Positions 11,570 to 24,078 are shown, numbered from the stretch's first letter. The stretch: 64,000 bases of DNA from Daedaleopsis sinensis (GCA_033807695.1 CM066305.1:186001-250000); one strand, 5' to 3'. A program made the numbers and translations. The notes: generated from the sequence alone by a model not told the origin.

Positions 11570-13220
11570 TCAGTTGGTGATAGTGGTCGACTTACGATCG
11601 AAGCTCTCCGCCGTCATCTTATCCGCGTTCCTCAGAAAGGACCTCACACGCTCTCCCTCCCATGCAGGGATCTCACTCACTTCGGTGGGCACGATTTCCC
11701 CAGTCCCGTCGCGCGCGACCTGCCACCACCTCCACGGCGCGCGCGTACCAGAGAAGTCGTCCTCCTGCCAATCAGAGATGGATTCCCTAATTTCTGCCAG
11801 CCCGATGTAGCGCAGAGAAGGGATGTTCGTAGCCGTGCGTTCCAGGAGCCTCCTAGGGCACTCGCTCGCATCGTGGGCGGCCGCAGGGACCGGGAGGGAG
11901 CCGAGCAGCGATACACATAGCAGTGTGCGAGCTGATTTTGGAGGGACCGTGTCCGCCTGAGCACGGGGACGGACAGGTTGAGCAAAACGGCAGCTCACAA
12001 GGCTCGAAAGTGAGTAAGAGACGTACGAATCTGGTGACGAGTTCCTCAAGGGACGCACAGTGTTCGATCTCGAGCAAACGGAGGGTAGGAACGGCACCTG
12101 ATATATCGTCCCATATACTGCCACACCAAGACACGAAGTTCTCCGGGAACCGTATCGTCAGGCTCACTAGGTGAGATGCGAGGCAAACATTCGAGAGCTC
12201 CCGGGGCAGTCTCTTTGAGGCAGAATTTGCGGAGAAGGTGAATCTGTCTACTGTCATGGACCCCTGCAACAGAGCGTTGTCGGACGCGTTGGCGACAATG
12301 AGATGGTGCACGTGCGTTGGGTATGCAACCGCGGCGGGAAACTTGGACTTCACCAACTGAAGCGTACGGAGGCTGGGAAGTAGCTGGTGAAGCGGGATGG
12401 AGTTCGGGAGATCGGTGTTTCTGAGCTGCAGAGTGCGAACCGTTCGGAGCACGGGTTCAACATAGGCGTCGGTGATATATGATCCTTCAACTCCCGTAGA
12501 TGGACGATCCTGGTCGTCGGAAGCGTCGTCGTCCAAGTAGTGCTCTTCGACTTCGACATCGTTCAGAGTTAGCGTACATAGACGAGGCAGGCCTGAGAAA
12601 ATCTGGAACATTCTCCAAAGCGATATTGAACGACTGGCAGCTATTATGGAGGAGACTGGCACCTTTTTCATCGTGCGGGAGATATAGCGGTAGGAGTACT
12701 GTACGGGTGCAACGTGGATGGTAAGGTGTGTCAGATGTGTGAGGGATGCCACATGCTTGAAAGAAAGTCTAGATAAGAGATCCGACGGGAACTTGAGGTG
12801 TCGCAGGCGAAGGGCCGCTTGGATGAGCTCGAGGGCATGAATTGCGCACAACCTGCCTACAGCTGTGTTCTGGACGTTGTGAACGTTTCGGAAGTTGAAA
12901 TCAAAGGCGAGGGAGTGTATATATAGGGCTCGTGATTCAGTCGCTCCGAAGACGTGTTCACGAACGAGGGCGACTTGTGCGGGCGACTTGCATATGATGT
13001 CCACTGGTAGGGTGGAGAGTACGTCACGGACGTGCTTGGAGATCTGCGCGACAGCAAGTCGGTCCGTGATTGTAAGGTTGGATACGATCTCCCGTAGCAG
13101 GTCGTCAGGTAGCGCTGCAATGACCCGCCGGTCATGACCACGCCTTCGGTCACGGTCCCACTGGCAGTGACTCGTCTGCATATCTGCCAGGCCGGCCGGG
13201 ACTAGCCTATGCTGGCACAT
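11570..13220 (-). CDS. F-box protein
   Basis: Two exons on the minus strand, 12027-13220 and 11570-11956, joined by a 70-nt GTACGT...CAG intron in phase 0; 526 residues. The F-box (residues about 34-75: IAALPDDLLREIVSNL...RLAVAQISKHVRDVL) would bind Skp1 in an SCF ubiquitin ligase. The remainder is a degenerate leucine-rich array (LRHLKFP, LTHLTIHVAP, LCTLTLNDVEVEE, RTLQLRNTDLP, LRTLQLVKSKFP, LVSLTIRF), and the end has TATNIPSLRYIGLAEIRES and a Trp-rich WRWWQVARDG. This matches the very large, fast-evolving agaricomycete F-box family whose substrates are unknown. An acidic linker DDDASDDQD separates the halves. The start is the first ATG; a shorter start at MQTSHCQ is possible. It is convergent with the glyoxal oxidase gene (140 bp apart). 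Confidence 0.85.
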
Positions 13221-13758
13221 AGGGTGGTCGGATAAATCTCCGACTTGTGTTGTCTGTCAGAAGATAATATTCAGCTCCCTTCGTATGCATGAGCAAGTGA
13301 AACAGGTCACCGTTACCATTCGATAGGCCAAAGTCTCTAGTACCTAGATGCAAGTTCGAGAGAACTTCAATTGAATTGACGCGACAGATCTTGTCTTCCC
13401 TAGGCAGACGATGAGGACCTATTGACGTGAGGGAAGGACGGTCCTACAACCGACAGATCTAGAATATTAATCACTGGCAGCTTGCTGCTTCAAATTTAGG
13501 GCTAAGCGCTGCTAGCTTTACTGGACCCTAACCCAAATCTAGGGCTTACCAAGACTTAGTAGTACTTAGTAAGTAAGTCCTTAGTCGTACTAGTAACTAC
13601 TACAGCTAAACTCTTTCCACAACAGCCATCATTAACCATCTGTTCTCGACCCGCTCTCCGCAAGACGTTTCGTCTTTCTCTACAGCTCTAAACCTCGGCA
13701 TCGGTGCCAGAAATTCCACCAGTATTCGCCGGACGAGTACTTCGCAATTTACCCGACG
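13221..13758. promoter_or_regulatory. Divergent promoter between the F-box and YIH1-like genes
   Basis: The two genes point away from each other over 538 bp. The region contains a run of ACTTAGTA/GTACTTAGTAAGTAAGT-type repeats near 13550-13600. No convincing TATA box is seen on either strand. Confidence 0.5.
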
Positions 13759-15105
13759 ATGACCTCGACACCAGAGTCGATGGACGACCTCATCGCCCAG
13801 CTTTCTGCGGATCCGGACTCACCACGCGAAGCCATCGCGTTGGAACTCGGCGGTGCGCGGCTCTCATCTCCGGCGACGATCCGCGCAGAGCCCTCATCTC
13901 GCTGATGTTCTTCCTCTCCGGCCTCTCTCGAACTTGCACTCCGACCTGTATCTTGGGACGCAGTGCTTCAGAGCATCTACGGGGAGGACTCTGTGAACAT
14001 CTGGAAGCCACCAGCTCGTTCAAGGAGCCAGTCGCCCGACCGCAGTGGACCGGGAGCGCAAGGGACGGAGCCGGGGACGATCCGCTTCGAAGTCACGCTC
14101 AGGTACGTTCTGCATCGTTCTCTAGGGCCCGGACCTGTCTCATGGTATATTAGTATTGAGATCCCTGAGGAAGAGGGTCTTGCCGAGTCGGTCACCATTC
14201 TCGTCTCTCTCCCACCCACCTACCCGTCCTTCGCACCGCCTCAGCTGCAACTCCTCTCGCGCTACATCGGCCCCTACGGGGTGGACGCCGCGCTCTTTGG
14301 ATCAGTGCTCCGGACATATATATCCCGTGGGGCGGTCGAGTGGACGGCAGGGAGCGAATGTGTGTTCGACGGGCTGGAGTGGGTCAAGGAGCGCTGCACG
14401 GAATGGCTGGGGGAGCGGATGAGCGAGAAGAGGGTGGGCGAGGTCCTCAGGGAGGACGAGAGGACGCGCGGGCAACACGGGTCCGACGGCCACGAAGAGG
14501 GGTCCCGAAGAGTACCGCGTCAGGTCGCGGACGTGGCTGCTGAGATGCCGCCCGGGATCAGTATCGTCGAGGCGGAGCCCATCCAGGATCGCAAGAGTGC
14601 GTTTGTTGGACGCGCGTGTCGTATCACAGATCCGTCGCAGGTCCCTCTGATACTCGCCCACCTCATGTCGGACCGCAAAATTGCCCGAGCAGCGCATCCG
14701 ATCATCAATGCATGGCGCTGTCGAGTCGGCAACGTTCTACACCAGGGTAGGTCAGATTTGCCATGTCTATTTGCTCATGCTCACCAGCATGTTGTACAGA
14801 CAACGATGATGACGGTGAGACGGCCGCTGGAGGCCGCTTAGCACATCTGCTTCAGATATTGGTACGTCTCCTGAACGTAGTGACACCTTGGGCGTACGAT
14901 TGATCACTGAGATACACAGGAGGTTGAGAACGTGCTCGTTGTCGTGACGAGGTACTTTGGAGGTATCCATCTCGGCCCTGATCGTTTCAAGCACATCAAT
15001 CAGGCAGCGCGTAATGCACTCGACCTCGGCGGCTTCTTAGATGTGCCAGACGATACACAGGCCGGACGGAAGCATGGAAAAGCGCGGGGTGCTGCGAAGA
15101 GGTGA
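13759..15105 (+). CDS. YIH1: YIH1/IMPACT-like protein (RWD plus UPF0029 domains)
   Basis: Five exons: 13759-13852, 13964-14102, 14154-14746, 14800-14861 and 14920-15105; 357 residues. In yeast and animals Yih1/IMPACT competes with Gcn2 for Gcn1 and so dampens eIF2alpha phosphorylation on amino-acid starvation. The RWD part (residues about 30-130) has LQSIYGED, ILVSLPPTYPSFAPPQLQLL and the YI...W pattern. The IMPACT part (from about residue 200) has IQDRKSAFVGRACRI, HLMSDRKIARAAHPIINAWR, ETAAGGRLAHLLQIL, VLVVVTRYFGGIHLGPDRF and INQAARNALD. Intron 2 (51 nt) is a multiple of three and open, so an unspliced form is also possible. A charged linker (residues about 135-195) joins the domains. Confidence 0.9.
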
Positions 15106-15436
15106 TCATACATATCATGTGCCTGAGGGCCACTTGGATTGGCGCGTAGAATTCTTTGAACGTCGACATGGGGCGAGCAATGCATCTCATACGCAGATTA
15201 TTTGCGTCCACATCTTTCAAACAGTAATTAATAAGACGCATCCGGCGTTCGGTCGCACAAGGATCAAGAGTAGGCCACGAAGCTACGGCTCCATGGACGG
15301 TGCGCATGTCAGATAGTCGCGGGATTCACAAAGACGTTCTCTGAGCCTTGTTAGCTGATGATCCAGGTAACGAGTACAGCGCAAGGGTCACTGTGCCGCG
15401 AAGGGAACCATACACCAAGATCAAGAACAAATGGGG
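15106..15436. other. Intergenic region between convergent genes
   Basis: About 330 bp between the 3' ends of the YIH1-like gene and PYT1. It contains presumed 3' UTRs only; nothing else is seen. Confidence 0.5.
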
Positions 15437-16783
15437 TTAAGATGGTGTATACGGAGGAGGCAATGGCTCCGACAGTCCCGACAACCCTGAAATGACAGAC
15501 TCGGCCGCCCGGGTGTCCCGACGTCTGTACCGGTCTCTCCCAACCAGAGAGCGTGATAACCATCCCCGCGAACCCGCTGCCATCGGAGCAGGCTGACGCT
15601 CTGCCACCGTCTGCGGCAGCTCCGATTCGAGAGATAGAGTGCTCGCGATAGCCGGAAGAGGTGGGCCAGGGGGCGAGGTTAGGCTGGTCGCCGCCGAGTC
15701 GGACATGATCATGGGCGGTTTAGAGAGACCGCGGAAATCCTCGGTATTCCTCCACGTCCCGAATGGGCGGATTTCTAAGAAAAAAGCACGACACATGAGC
15801 AAAACGCTAACGCTAGTATCGACACCCACACGTACGCACCGTCGACATCGCGCGCATCCGTACCCTGCGCCCGCCGGGTCCCAAGTCTCCGGTAGCACAT
15901 TACGAGGAACACGGCGAGGATGAGCAAGCCGACGCCGCCGATCACACCTCCGACAATGGCGCCGACGTTGCTGTTGCTGTTGCCTCTGGGCGGGCCCGTG
16001 TCATTCTGCGTCTCTCCTGAGGAGGTCGACTCCGAGGATGGATCGCTGACTGTGCGGCTGCCAGTGAGGATAGCACTGGTCGCAAGCGACTGAGTTAGGA
16101 ATCCGCTTGGAAGACCAGTACTTTCTTCGGAGAGCGACGTGGCGACTGAACGAGACCCAGAAGCTGAATCGATAGATGGACTGATGGAGCCAGAGTCAGA
16201 CAAGAGCTGGGATGTTGAGGCCATGCTCGTTGTCGTGCTGGTAGCGCTTGTCGACGTGGTCCGTGAAGAGGGAGAAGAAGGAGAAGAGGATGGAGATCCA
16301 CCATTGGTTGTGGGCACATACAGAATGTAGTCCAGCCAAAACACGTTCGGCCTCGTCCCATTCACGTTGGTGATCGTGAGCACATGTTTGCCTGGAGCAA
16401 GCATGTCGGACGTGAAGTACTTTTGCGTCGTGATGTAGAGGCCCGGCGCAACAACGGGCGCGGTGAACGTGTCTACGCGCGTGCCGTCTATACTGTAGTC
16501 CGTCGTGGGCACCCCATGCACGTCTACCGAGCCTATAGGACCCCCGACAACGACCTGAGTCCCTGTGATCGTCCGGCTAGCTAAGATGGATTGTCTCATA
16601 TATTCAAGGCATCGCTTAAGACTCACCGGTGAACGTGAATGTGGCCGTCAATCCTGCATCGGCCGCACCATGCTTCGTCCCGTCGATGATCCCTCCGCTA
16701 GTCAAAAACTGCCAACCCGCGGAATACTGTATACTGGGGTCGGCGTCGTCCACGGTCACGAAGGCAGGAGTTACGTCGGACAT
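15437..16783 (-). CDS. PYT1: single-pass membrane protein, PPPY tail
   Basis: Three exons on the minus strand: 16627-16783, 15840-16562 and 15437-15774; 405 residues, both introns phase 1. The N-terminal module starts MSDVTPAFVTVDDADPSIQYSAGW and continues GTQVVVGG, TDYSIDGTRVDTFTAP, ITNVNGTRPNVFWLDYIL. A Ser/Thr-rich stalk of about 100 residues precedes the TM helix VGAIVGGVIGGVGLLILAVF, followed by YRRLGTRR. The 110-residue tail ends in EPLPPPYTPS, a PPxY motif, but lacks the PWYAPP...RAQSLL block found in most other PPxY tails. A head-to-tail neighbour, PYT2, has the closest head (both use the PAFVT-DDADP start), so the two look like one duplication. Confidence 0.88.
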
Positions 16784-16916
16784 TGCGGGGCGATCGTGCT
16801 CGCAGGCGTGCTTGACGGGGTAGCTCGAGGCTGCTCAAGGCCCGGGAGTCCTCAGATTCACGACCGTGACGGTGGAGGTAGAAACTTGAAGTGGCTTGTT
16901 GGCTCGGCAGCGGTCC

Positions 16917-16924
16917 CTTTATAT
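16917..16924 (-). promoter_or_regulatory. TATA-like box of PYT1
   Basis: Minus-strand ATATAAAG lies about 135 bp upstream of the PYT1 ATG at 16783. Confidence 0.45.
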
Positions 16925-18472
16925 GTCTACTCTCATTTTGCTTTTGGACAATTTGTCCAGTCTGAGCATTGCGCTTGACTCGTACGGAGTGCGGCTGTCA
17001 TGTCATTGCACAGGGCGACCGTGATCTTGAGATAAGCCGGTCAGACGCGGATGCTAGTACTATTTCAATTTGTCCACACGTTGGCATGATGGCTGTGCGT
17101 ATCAGCTCACAAGTGCAAGGTCCAAGTCACTACAGGGCAACACACCTCATTCCAGGGCTGCTCAACGGTTAACACAGATTGGTAGATGTACTAGAGCTCG
17201 CTGTTCCCTACGGCTCTAGTCATCCACACTGCTGCGAAGGGCTCGGAAACTGCGCATGACGACTGCAAACACCGCACAAAACGCGACTGGCCCTGTTTGT
17301 GAAAGACAGCTGTGAGAGAAAAGGAGCTAGTAGATCATCAACGCACATCCGACCACGGGCAGTTGACATCTTTGGCGACAGAAGATCTCGGAGAGCGGCT
17401 CCTCCGTAAATTCAAGGCAGTGCATCAGAGATAAGTACAAGTCCACTGACTCGACGCATCATCGTAAGGACACACCTTCACTTTGTGGTAAGTCCTGGTC
17501 AAAAGAGCCGGACCGCAGCTACTTTCTTGAAGCCTATATAGTCGGAATTGAGGTACGGTCACAATGGAGCGAACTGCTCCAGTTGTGGGATGAACGATGC
17601 GATCGTCGCGGTGGCACTGCACGCTAAAACAATGCCCGTACCAAGCCCGTACTACAAATGCGGCTATGAGATCAGTATAATTAATTATAAAGTGTGTCAG
17701 TGGTCACAGAATAGGACCTAAACTGTACACGTACATGACGCATGCTTAGATCCAAGCACAAGAGCGTAGACACCGGGCCCGCGTGGGTGAACGCCGCATC
17801 AATATGAGACTCCGATCCATCGACGGATTTTGACGGATTTTGAAAGGTTCCGCTTCCGTAGGATGCATAGAGACAGTATCTCCGGACAGTCCGTGAGTGA
17901 ATAGAGAGAGGTATGGATAGCGGGAGAGAGGACTACTACTAGCGCCGCGCGCGCTGCCCGCGTCCGATTTCATCGGCTTCAGAACGGCCCCAGGCAGTGT
18001 AATGTTCCTTGAAAAAGACACTAGACGCAAGTCTCTGTAGTATGAGAAGTTCCCTGTGAGGCTGTATCGTGTGTAGTAGAGAGGACGCGCGAAACGGAGC
18101 GAGGCAAGGTTGCGAACTTGAACAAGCCTGAGCAGATTGACGGGCGCCTGTCGCAATGTGTTGTGACTGGGTTGTAGTCACGCTACGATTGGGAGGCAGA
18201 AAGCGATTCACAATGGATTTTAAGAGAGCATCTACTGTACAACAAGAGCTAAACAGGACCCTAGGACAAGTGTACTGGCTTCTTTGCAGCTGCGGCCCTA
18301 GGGGGCCGCCCAGTCTGCATCTGAGAAATGACACGATTGGAAAGTTAACAGACTGCGGACCTTTCGAACGAATCGGAACAAGATATAATCGCCCTCCCGC
18401 CAAACCACAACCACAACCACCAGAACAGAATCAGAATCTCCGGAGCCAGCCAGGGTCCACCGTGGACCCCAG
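16925..18472. other. Intergenic, no gene recognised
   Basis: This is the upstream region of PYT1 and the 3' flank of PYT2. Open frames are short, lack family similarity and show no coherent splicing pattern. Confidence 0.5.
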
Positions 18473-20063
18473 CTACGCATGGGCGCGACGCCCGATCCTC
18501 CGATAATACACCGCGAAGAGCGCGACGAGCACGAGGAGCAAGAGTCCTCCCTGCAGCATGCTGCCACGTCCTGGCCCTGCAGGCACGAGCATGTCGCGCC
18601 CCTCGAGCGGCACCGCCCAGCCGCGAATCCGCGCACCATCCGTGCCCACTGGCAGAGGAGAAAGCGGAGTGGCTCTCCCCGCGAGCTTCACGGTGGTAGT
18701 GACCGGGGGCGGGGTCACCGTAACCGTTTTCGTCGCGACGGTCACCGTGGTGGTGACGGGGGGCGGGGTGACCGTGCGGGTCACAGGGGGAGGGGTGGAC
18801 ACGACCGTCGCGGTCGTCGTCACTGCCGGCGGGGTGACCGTGCGCGTCGCGACGGTGACCGTCGTCGTCACTGGGGGTAAGACCACTTGGAAAGTCTGGG
18901 TCGTGGTCACGGGGGTCACGACCGTCTGCGTGGTGGTCACGGGAGTCGCCACCGTCTGAGTCGTGGTCACGGAGGATATGACGGTCTCGAAGGTCGTGAC
19001 TGGAGTCGCGACAGTCTCGGTAGTCGTGACTGGGGTCGTAAACGTCTCTGTGGTGGTCACCAGTGCGGTGAACGTGTCGGTGGTGGTCACCGGAGTTGTG
19101 AACGTTTCCGTCTCGGTCACCGGGGTCGTGAACGTCTCCGTAGTGGTGATGAGGTCAGTGAGCGTGTTGGTGACGGTCAGAGGGGTCGTGAACGTCTCTG
19201 TGGTCGTGACCGGAGTTGCGACGGTTTCAGTGGTGGTCACTGGGGTCGTAAACGTTTCGGTAAGGGTCTCTAGGTCAGTGAATGTGTCGGTAGTCGTGAC
19301 CGGGGTCGTGAACGTCTCGGTGGTGGTCACAGGAGTCGTGAACGTCTCGACTGTGGTGATCAACTCGGTGAACGTGTCGGTGGTGGTCACCGGAGTTGCG
19401 ATGGTCTCGGTGGCGGTCACAGGAGTCGCAACTGTCTCGGTTGTAGTCACCGGGGACGGGGTCAGCGTGAGCGTCACCGGGGGAGGTGTCACCTCCCGGG
19501 TCGCAGTGACAGTGACGGGGAGAGGTGTCGACACAACCGTCACGGTCTGAGTAGTGGTCACCCGGGAAAGCGAGGACGACGCCGGAGGAGAGGGCGCTCC
19601 CGGGAGAGGAACGAAGCGGATGAAGTCCAACCAGAAGGTGTTCGGGCGTGTCCCGTCGATGTTTGTGATCGTCAACACGTACTCTCCAGGGAGGAGCTTC
19701 GCCGAGGTGAAGTACGTCACATTGGCGACGCCCCCGCCCGGTTTGACCAGAGGTGCGGTGTATATCCCGGCGGGAATCCCATTTATAGAGAACTCGGCAA
19801 TCGGCCGACCGTTGACGTCCACGGATCCCAGCAGGCCGCCAACAGCGACTTGGGTTCCTGCAAGGGCAAGTGAATATGATAGGTATAAATCTCAACAGCG
19901 AGACTTGCTTACCACTAAATGTGAACGAAGCGGTCATGCCCGTACCCGTGGCTCCATGCCTCGTGCCGTTGACGATTCCTCCGCTGGGGAAGAATTGCCA
20001 GCCGGGTGAGTACTGGACACGAGGGTCGGCGTCGTCGATCGTCACGAAGGCAGGGCTCGACAT
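18473..20063 (-). CDS. PYT2: mucin-like member with a minimal tail
   Basis: Two exons on the minus strand, 19913-20063 and 18473-19857, phase 1 intron; 511 residues. The head is MSSPAFVTIDDADPRVQYSPGW, then GTQVAVGGLLGSVDVNGRP, GIYTAPLV and ITNIDGTRPNTFWLDFI. The stalk is exceptional: about 270 residues made of near-tandem TTTETFTTPV / TTTETVATPV decamers and later PPPVTTTVTVAT units, a dense O-glycosylation substrate. The TM helix (GLLLLVLVALFAVYY) is followed only by RRIGRRAHA and a stop, so there is no third exon and no PPxY tail. The protein could be a decoy or a structural wall-spanning form of the family. The ATG at 20063 matches the family start; an in-frame extension upstream has no ATG. 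Confidence 0.88.
18690..19570 (-). repeat. Degenerate 30-bp minisatellite coding for the Thr-rich stalk of PYT2
   Basis: On the plus strand the region reads as repeated GTGGTGGTCACnGGnGTCGnnAnCGTnTC units. On the coding strand each unit gives about ten residues (TTTETFTTPV or TTTETVATPV). The copies differ mostly at third positions, so the array is old or kept by selection rather than newly expanded. Confidence 0.8.
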
Positions 20064-21406
20064 GATGGGCGAGGATGTTGTCGAATTCGAGGCCAAGTGT
20101 GGAGATGAGCTCGCTGTGCTGTAGCGAGTGAAGGAGTGGAGATGTAGATCCGTCTACCATCTACACACTGGTTTATATGTCTTGAGCAAGTGCCATGATT
20201 CAAGCTCCGTTTCCTGCTGCTCCTGCGGATGAATGTTCGTCCGTCGACGTTCCCCAAACAATGACTGGCATGGCATGGATGGGCGGGGCATGTCAGATTG
20301 AAAACAGTACTGGACCCATGCGCGCCGGGAGTAGTACCATTATCCACCAGTGTCCACGACATCGGACGTGTCCCACTTTCCGCCTCGGAGAGACTCCACG
20401 CCGACTAGTGCTTTGCAGAAGATATTGGCCGTCGACAGGCCTGCAGTCGGTCGAGCTGAGTAAGTGAGGACTGAGTACTGATGGAGTACATGTCAGGGAT
20501 AACGGTCAGCTGACCCAAAGCAGAACATACCGCATCCTGAGCCCGAGGCACAGTGTCTCGGTTTGACGGAAGCCAACGATGACAGCACCTCGATCAACAC
20601 TCTCCCGCGATGGTTGCAGTGTGGATAAGTATTGGGCCATCTGCGAAGCCTAGAATCGCACGGGATCAGCTTCTCTTGACCTTCGATGGCATTTGAAGCA
20701 CTGCTGCAACAGAGCCGACAAAGCTAGACGCACCATTGATTGCGACATTAGAAGCGTGGCGAGACAACTACTGCCGAGAGATATTGTCATGAGCTCCCAC
20801 GTGTGAAGAGGTGTAAATGCACTCGGTTGTCTTGCTGCTCACCTTCACGCAGACCAGACCTCTGACATATACTTCCTACTACCTGTACTTGAAGGTTAGA
20901 CATAGGCACCAGGGATAGGTACAGGTGATTTAACAATAGTCGTATATAGATTCTTGAAGAGAGTCGGTGGATATGATGACGCGAACTTCAGCTGAGGCTC
21001 CAACACCCGCTTCTTGAGAGCGGATACCATGCTTCTGTTCGTAGAGCTGGAGCCGGAGTAGTCAGTTTGGGTCACGGGCCAACTCAGGATGATCGAGGTA
21101 CGAACAGACGTAAGCTGCGGACACCACCCGCCTCGATTCCATGCCACGGGTCCACGTTCATTGAGGTCTTGCCACTCGGAACGGCGGGATGGGGAGAGAA
21201 TGCCCAGGTCGGGTGCTAGAGTGTATTGAACATCCGGCCCGTGTCCGTTCCGTCAACCTTGCTGTCGGTTAGGGCACTCCAACACTCCCATCCAGACAGG
21301 CCGGTGGAAGACGTGAGTAACGCTACATGTCCATCAGAGCACGATACAAGTACAAGCGACAAGAGCAGCAGGGCCGCGCAAAGCACACTAGACCGTCACA
21401 GCTCAT
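20064..21406. other. Intergenic region with the PYT2 promoter
   Basis: A minus-strand TATA-like motif (ATATAAA at 20172-20178) lies about 110 bp upstream of the PYT2 ATG. A minus-strand open frame of 83 codons at 20896-21147 is not recognised and has no visible partner exons. Otherwise nothing is seen. Confidence 0.45.
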
Positions 21407-23847
21407 TCACAGTCCCCCAAACGCGATGAACTTGATCTCCATGTACTCGTCGATCCCGTGCCCGCCCTCACGTCCTGTACGTCCGTCAGCAAGCCACGTC
21501 CCCACACACAGGAACAGAAACAAAAACAGGCGCACCTAGCCCGCTCTCCTTCACGCCCCCGAACGGGATCACAGCCTGGCTGATCAGGCCCGTGTTCGCG
21601 CCGACCATGCCCACCTCGAGCGCCTCCGCGACGCGCCACACGCGGCCCACGTCGCGCGAGAAGAAGTACCCTGCGAGGCCCACGGACGTGTCGTTCGCGA
21701 GCCTGATCACCTCCTCCTCCGTCTCGAAGCGCGTGAGCGCCGCGAGCGGACCGAACGTCTCCTCCTGGTTCACGAGCGCGTGCGCCGGCACGTCCGAGAG
21801 CACGGTGGGCGCGAAGAAGCTGCCGGTGCCGGGCACGCGCTTGCCGCCGTGCAGGAGCTGTGCGCCCTGCGCGAGCGCGTCGTCGACGTGGCGCTGCACC
21901 TTTTCGAGTGCACGCTCGTGGATGAGCGGGCCGTGGGTGCTGCGGACGAGGGCGTAAGTACTGAGGGCCGGGCGAGTGGGCGAGAGGGCAGGCAAGCGAC
22001 GTACGTGTCTTTGTCGAGGCCGTTCCCGACCTTGAACGCGGCGACCTTCTCGGCGAAGCGGGAGGCGAATTCTGCGTATATGGACGACTGCACGTATATC
22101 CTGTTGGCGCAGACGCAGGTCTGACCACTCCCGCGGAACTTGCACGTGATGGCACCTGAAGGGAGGGGCCCTTGGTCAATTTGTTGCCAAATACCAACCA
22201 ATGAGAACCAACCCTCAACGGCAGCGTCGACGTCGGCATCGTCGAACACGATGAACGGCGCATTTCCTCCTGCTTCGATGGAGACTCTGCAGGGTGATCA
22301 ATGCCAATGTAACGAATAGTGCTGACAATAACTGCCTACTTCTTCAAACTGGTCGCAGCCATGCCAGCAAGCATTTTTGCAACTGCCGTGCTACCTGTGA
22401 ACGAGATCTTTTTGACGGCCGTGTTCTCGCACATCTCTCGTCCGACTTCGGCAACATTCGCCTGCGTTGTGACGACGTTTATGACTCCCGGGGGTACTCC
22501 TGCGCGGGTAGCGAGCTACATACGCTCTACAGCGTCAAACTAGATTCAAAGTCTGTTACGATGTACACACACCTCAACGAGAGCGAGTGAGGAGAACGGC
22601 GTCTCGGGCGGCGGCTTGATGACGGCCGTGCAGCCCGCGGCAAGCGCTGCGCCGAGTTTGCGGGTGATCATTGCAGACGGGAAGTTCCATGGCGTCAGGA
22701 TTGACCTAGACATGACGTCATGACGACTAGCCGTATGGGAGTCTTGGGTGTGGGACGTACACGACACCTGGCGTAGAGTGTGAGCAAGAGCGTAGCGGAG
22801 AGAAAGGGAGGCGCACCAATGGGTTGCTTGACAACAACGTTGCGGAGGTTCGTGATAGCAGACGGGATCACCTCTGCAGGATGGCGAGTGAGATATTGCG
22901 GTCTTGATACGCACAAGACAAGAAGACTCACCGCCGTATGTACGGACAGCCTCTTCCGCTGTTCGTGCGAGCATCAAGATAAAGTCCTAAATAGAGCAAC
23001 GTTGGAAGGCTCACCGAACCACTGTATTCACAGGTGCTATGTAAGATGCAGGCTACGGTGGCTTCGTGATGCTTACCTCAAGGAATGAAGCACTATACGT
23101 GTTTTCTCCCTACGGCCGTCTTTGTACAGCAGTCTAGGCAACAGAGAGCTCGAGCGTACCTTTGCCTCAGCAAGCGGCTTCCCATTCTCCAGAGTCTGCA
23201 ATACTCTCAGATCCAGCACCGAAGAGGAGCATAGAAGCTACTCACGATAAGACGTGCCAAGTCGTCCGAATTCTCCTTCATGAGTGCATAGAATTTCATC
23301 AAGATATCATGTCGGTGCTGCACATATTGACAAGAATCCATGGGCCATTGAATTCGTATATAAGCCTCGATAGGCGCACCTTGGCCGTCGTTTTACTCCA
23401 CGTCTTGAACGCGTTCGACGCAGCCTCAATCGCAGCCTTGGTCTCCTCAAGACCCATCTCGGGCACGGACCCGAGCTCCTCCGCCGTCGCAGGGTCTATC
23501 GTAGCATACCCGTCAACCAAACGCGCCCGCCCATGGGCTCAACGGATCCACATGCAGGGAGGACGACTTACTAATGACCTTGATCGTCCCACCTTCCTTC
23601 GCATCCACCCACTTGCCGTCAATGTACCCTTGCGAGCGTATCAACGACGCATCCTTCAATCCGAACTGTGCAACAACGTCGTGAGCGAATCACGATCGCA
23701 GGGAGCTCCAGGGGGTGTGCGGCGTACGGCTGATGAGTTGCTCGCCATGCGGTAGCGAAGCAATGTGTGCTTGGCAATAGGGTTAACGCGGAACTTGAAT
23801 GTGGTTGAGGACAAGAGGGAGACGGAGGCCAGACGATGTGGAGGCAT
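21407..23847 (-). CDS. UGA2: Succinate-semialdehyde dehydrogenase (SSADH)
   Basis: Sixteen exons on the minus strand: 23728-23847, 23572-23665, 23380-23495, 23246-23317, 23160-23195, 23077-23109, 23015-23021, 22932-22958, 22817-22873, 22761-22767, 22573-22705, 22340-22515, 22213-22286, 22005-22155, 21536-21939 and 21407-21474; 524 residues. The enzyme oxidises succinate semialdehyde to succinate with NAD(P)+, the last step of GABA use. Motifs: [46 protein letters not shown] (nucleotide site), [17 protein letters not shown] (catalytic Glu), [11 protein letters not shown] (catalytic Cys) and ETFGPLA. The N-terminus ([21 protein letters not shown]) is basic and Ser-rich and looks like a mitochondrial presequence. 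Exons 7 and 10 are only 7 nt each (TGGTTCG and GTGTCGT) and both are needed to keep frame and motifs. In MASNSSA an alternative internal start may give a cytosolic form. Confidence 0.92.
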
Positions 23848-24078
23848 TGTAGGACCCAGAGTCACACCAGGCGTCCGGGCAGGGTAGTGTATATGACCGG
23901 ACTGACACCGAGAGTGCCTAGCAGACTACACAGGGGTCGAGCTGGGATAGAAATGCGTTGTGCGATGACGTGAAGTGGGAGGAGGAGGACAAGCTTGAGA
24001 GAGTCGGGTCTGCGAATCAGTACCAACTTCCGGGCCGAAGGACTGCCGTTCCGATGAAAAGAATACCAAAACGTTACT

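Noticed and set aside
13495..13570. CCCTAA-like motifs suggesting telomeric sequence
   Set aside because: Only isolated copies within a normal intergenic region; no tandem array.
18479..19550. Long plus-strand open frames (Val-rich, e.g. VVVTGVVNVSVVVTG repeats) opposite PYT2
   Set aside because: They are the antisense of the Thr-rich repeat array; codon bias and family homology are on the minus strand.
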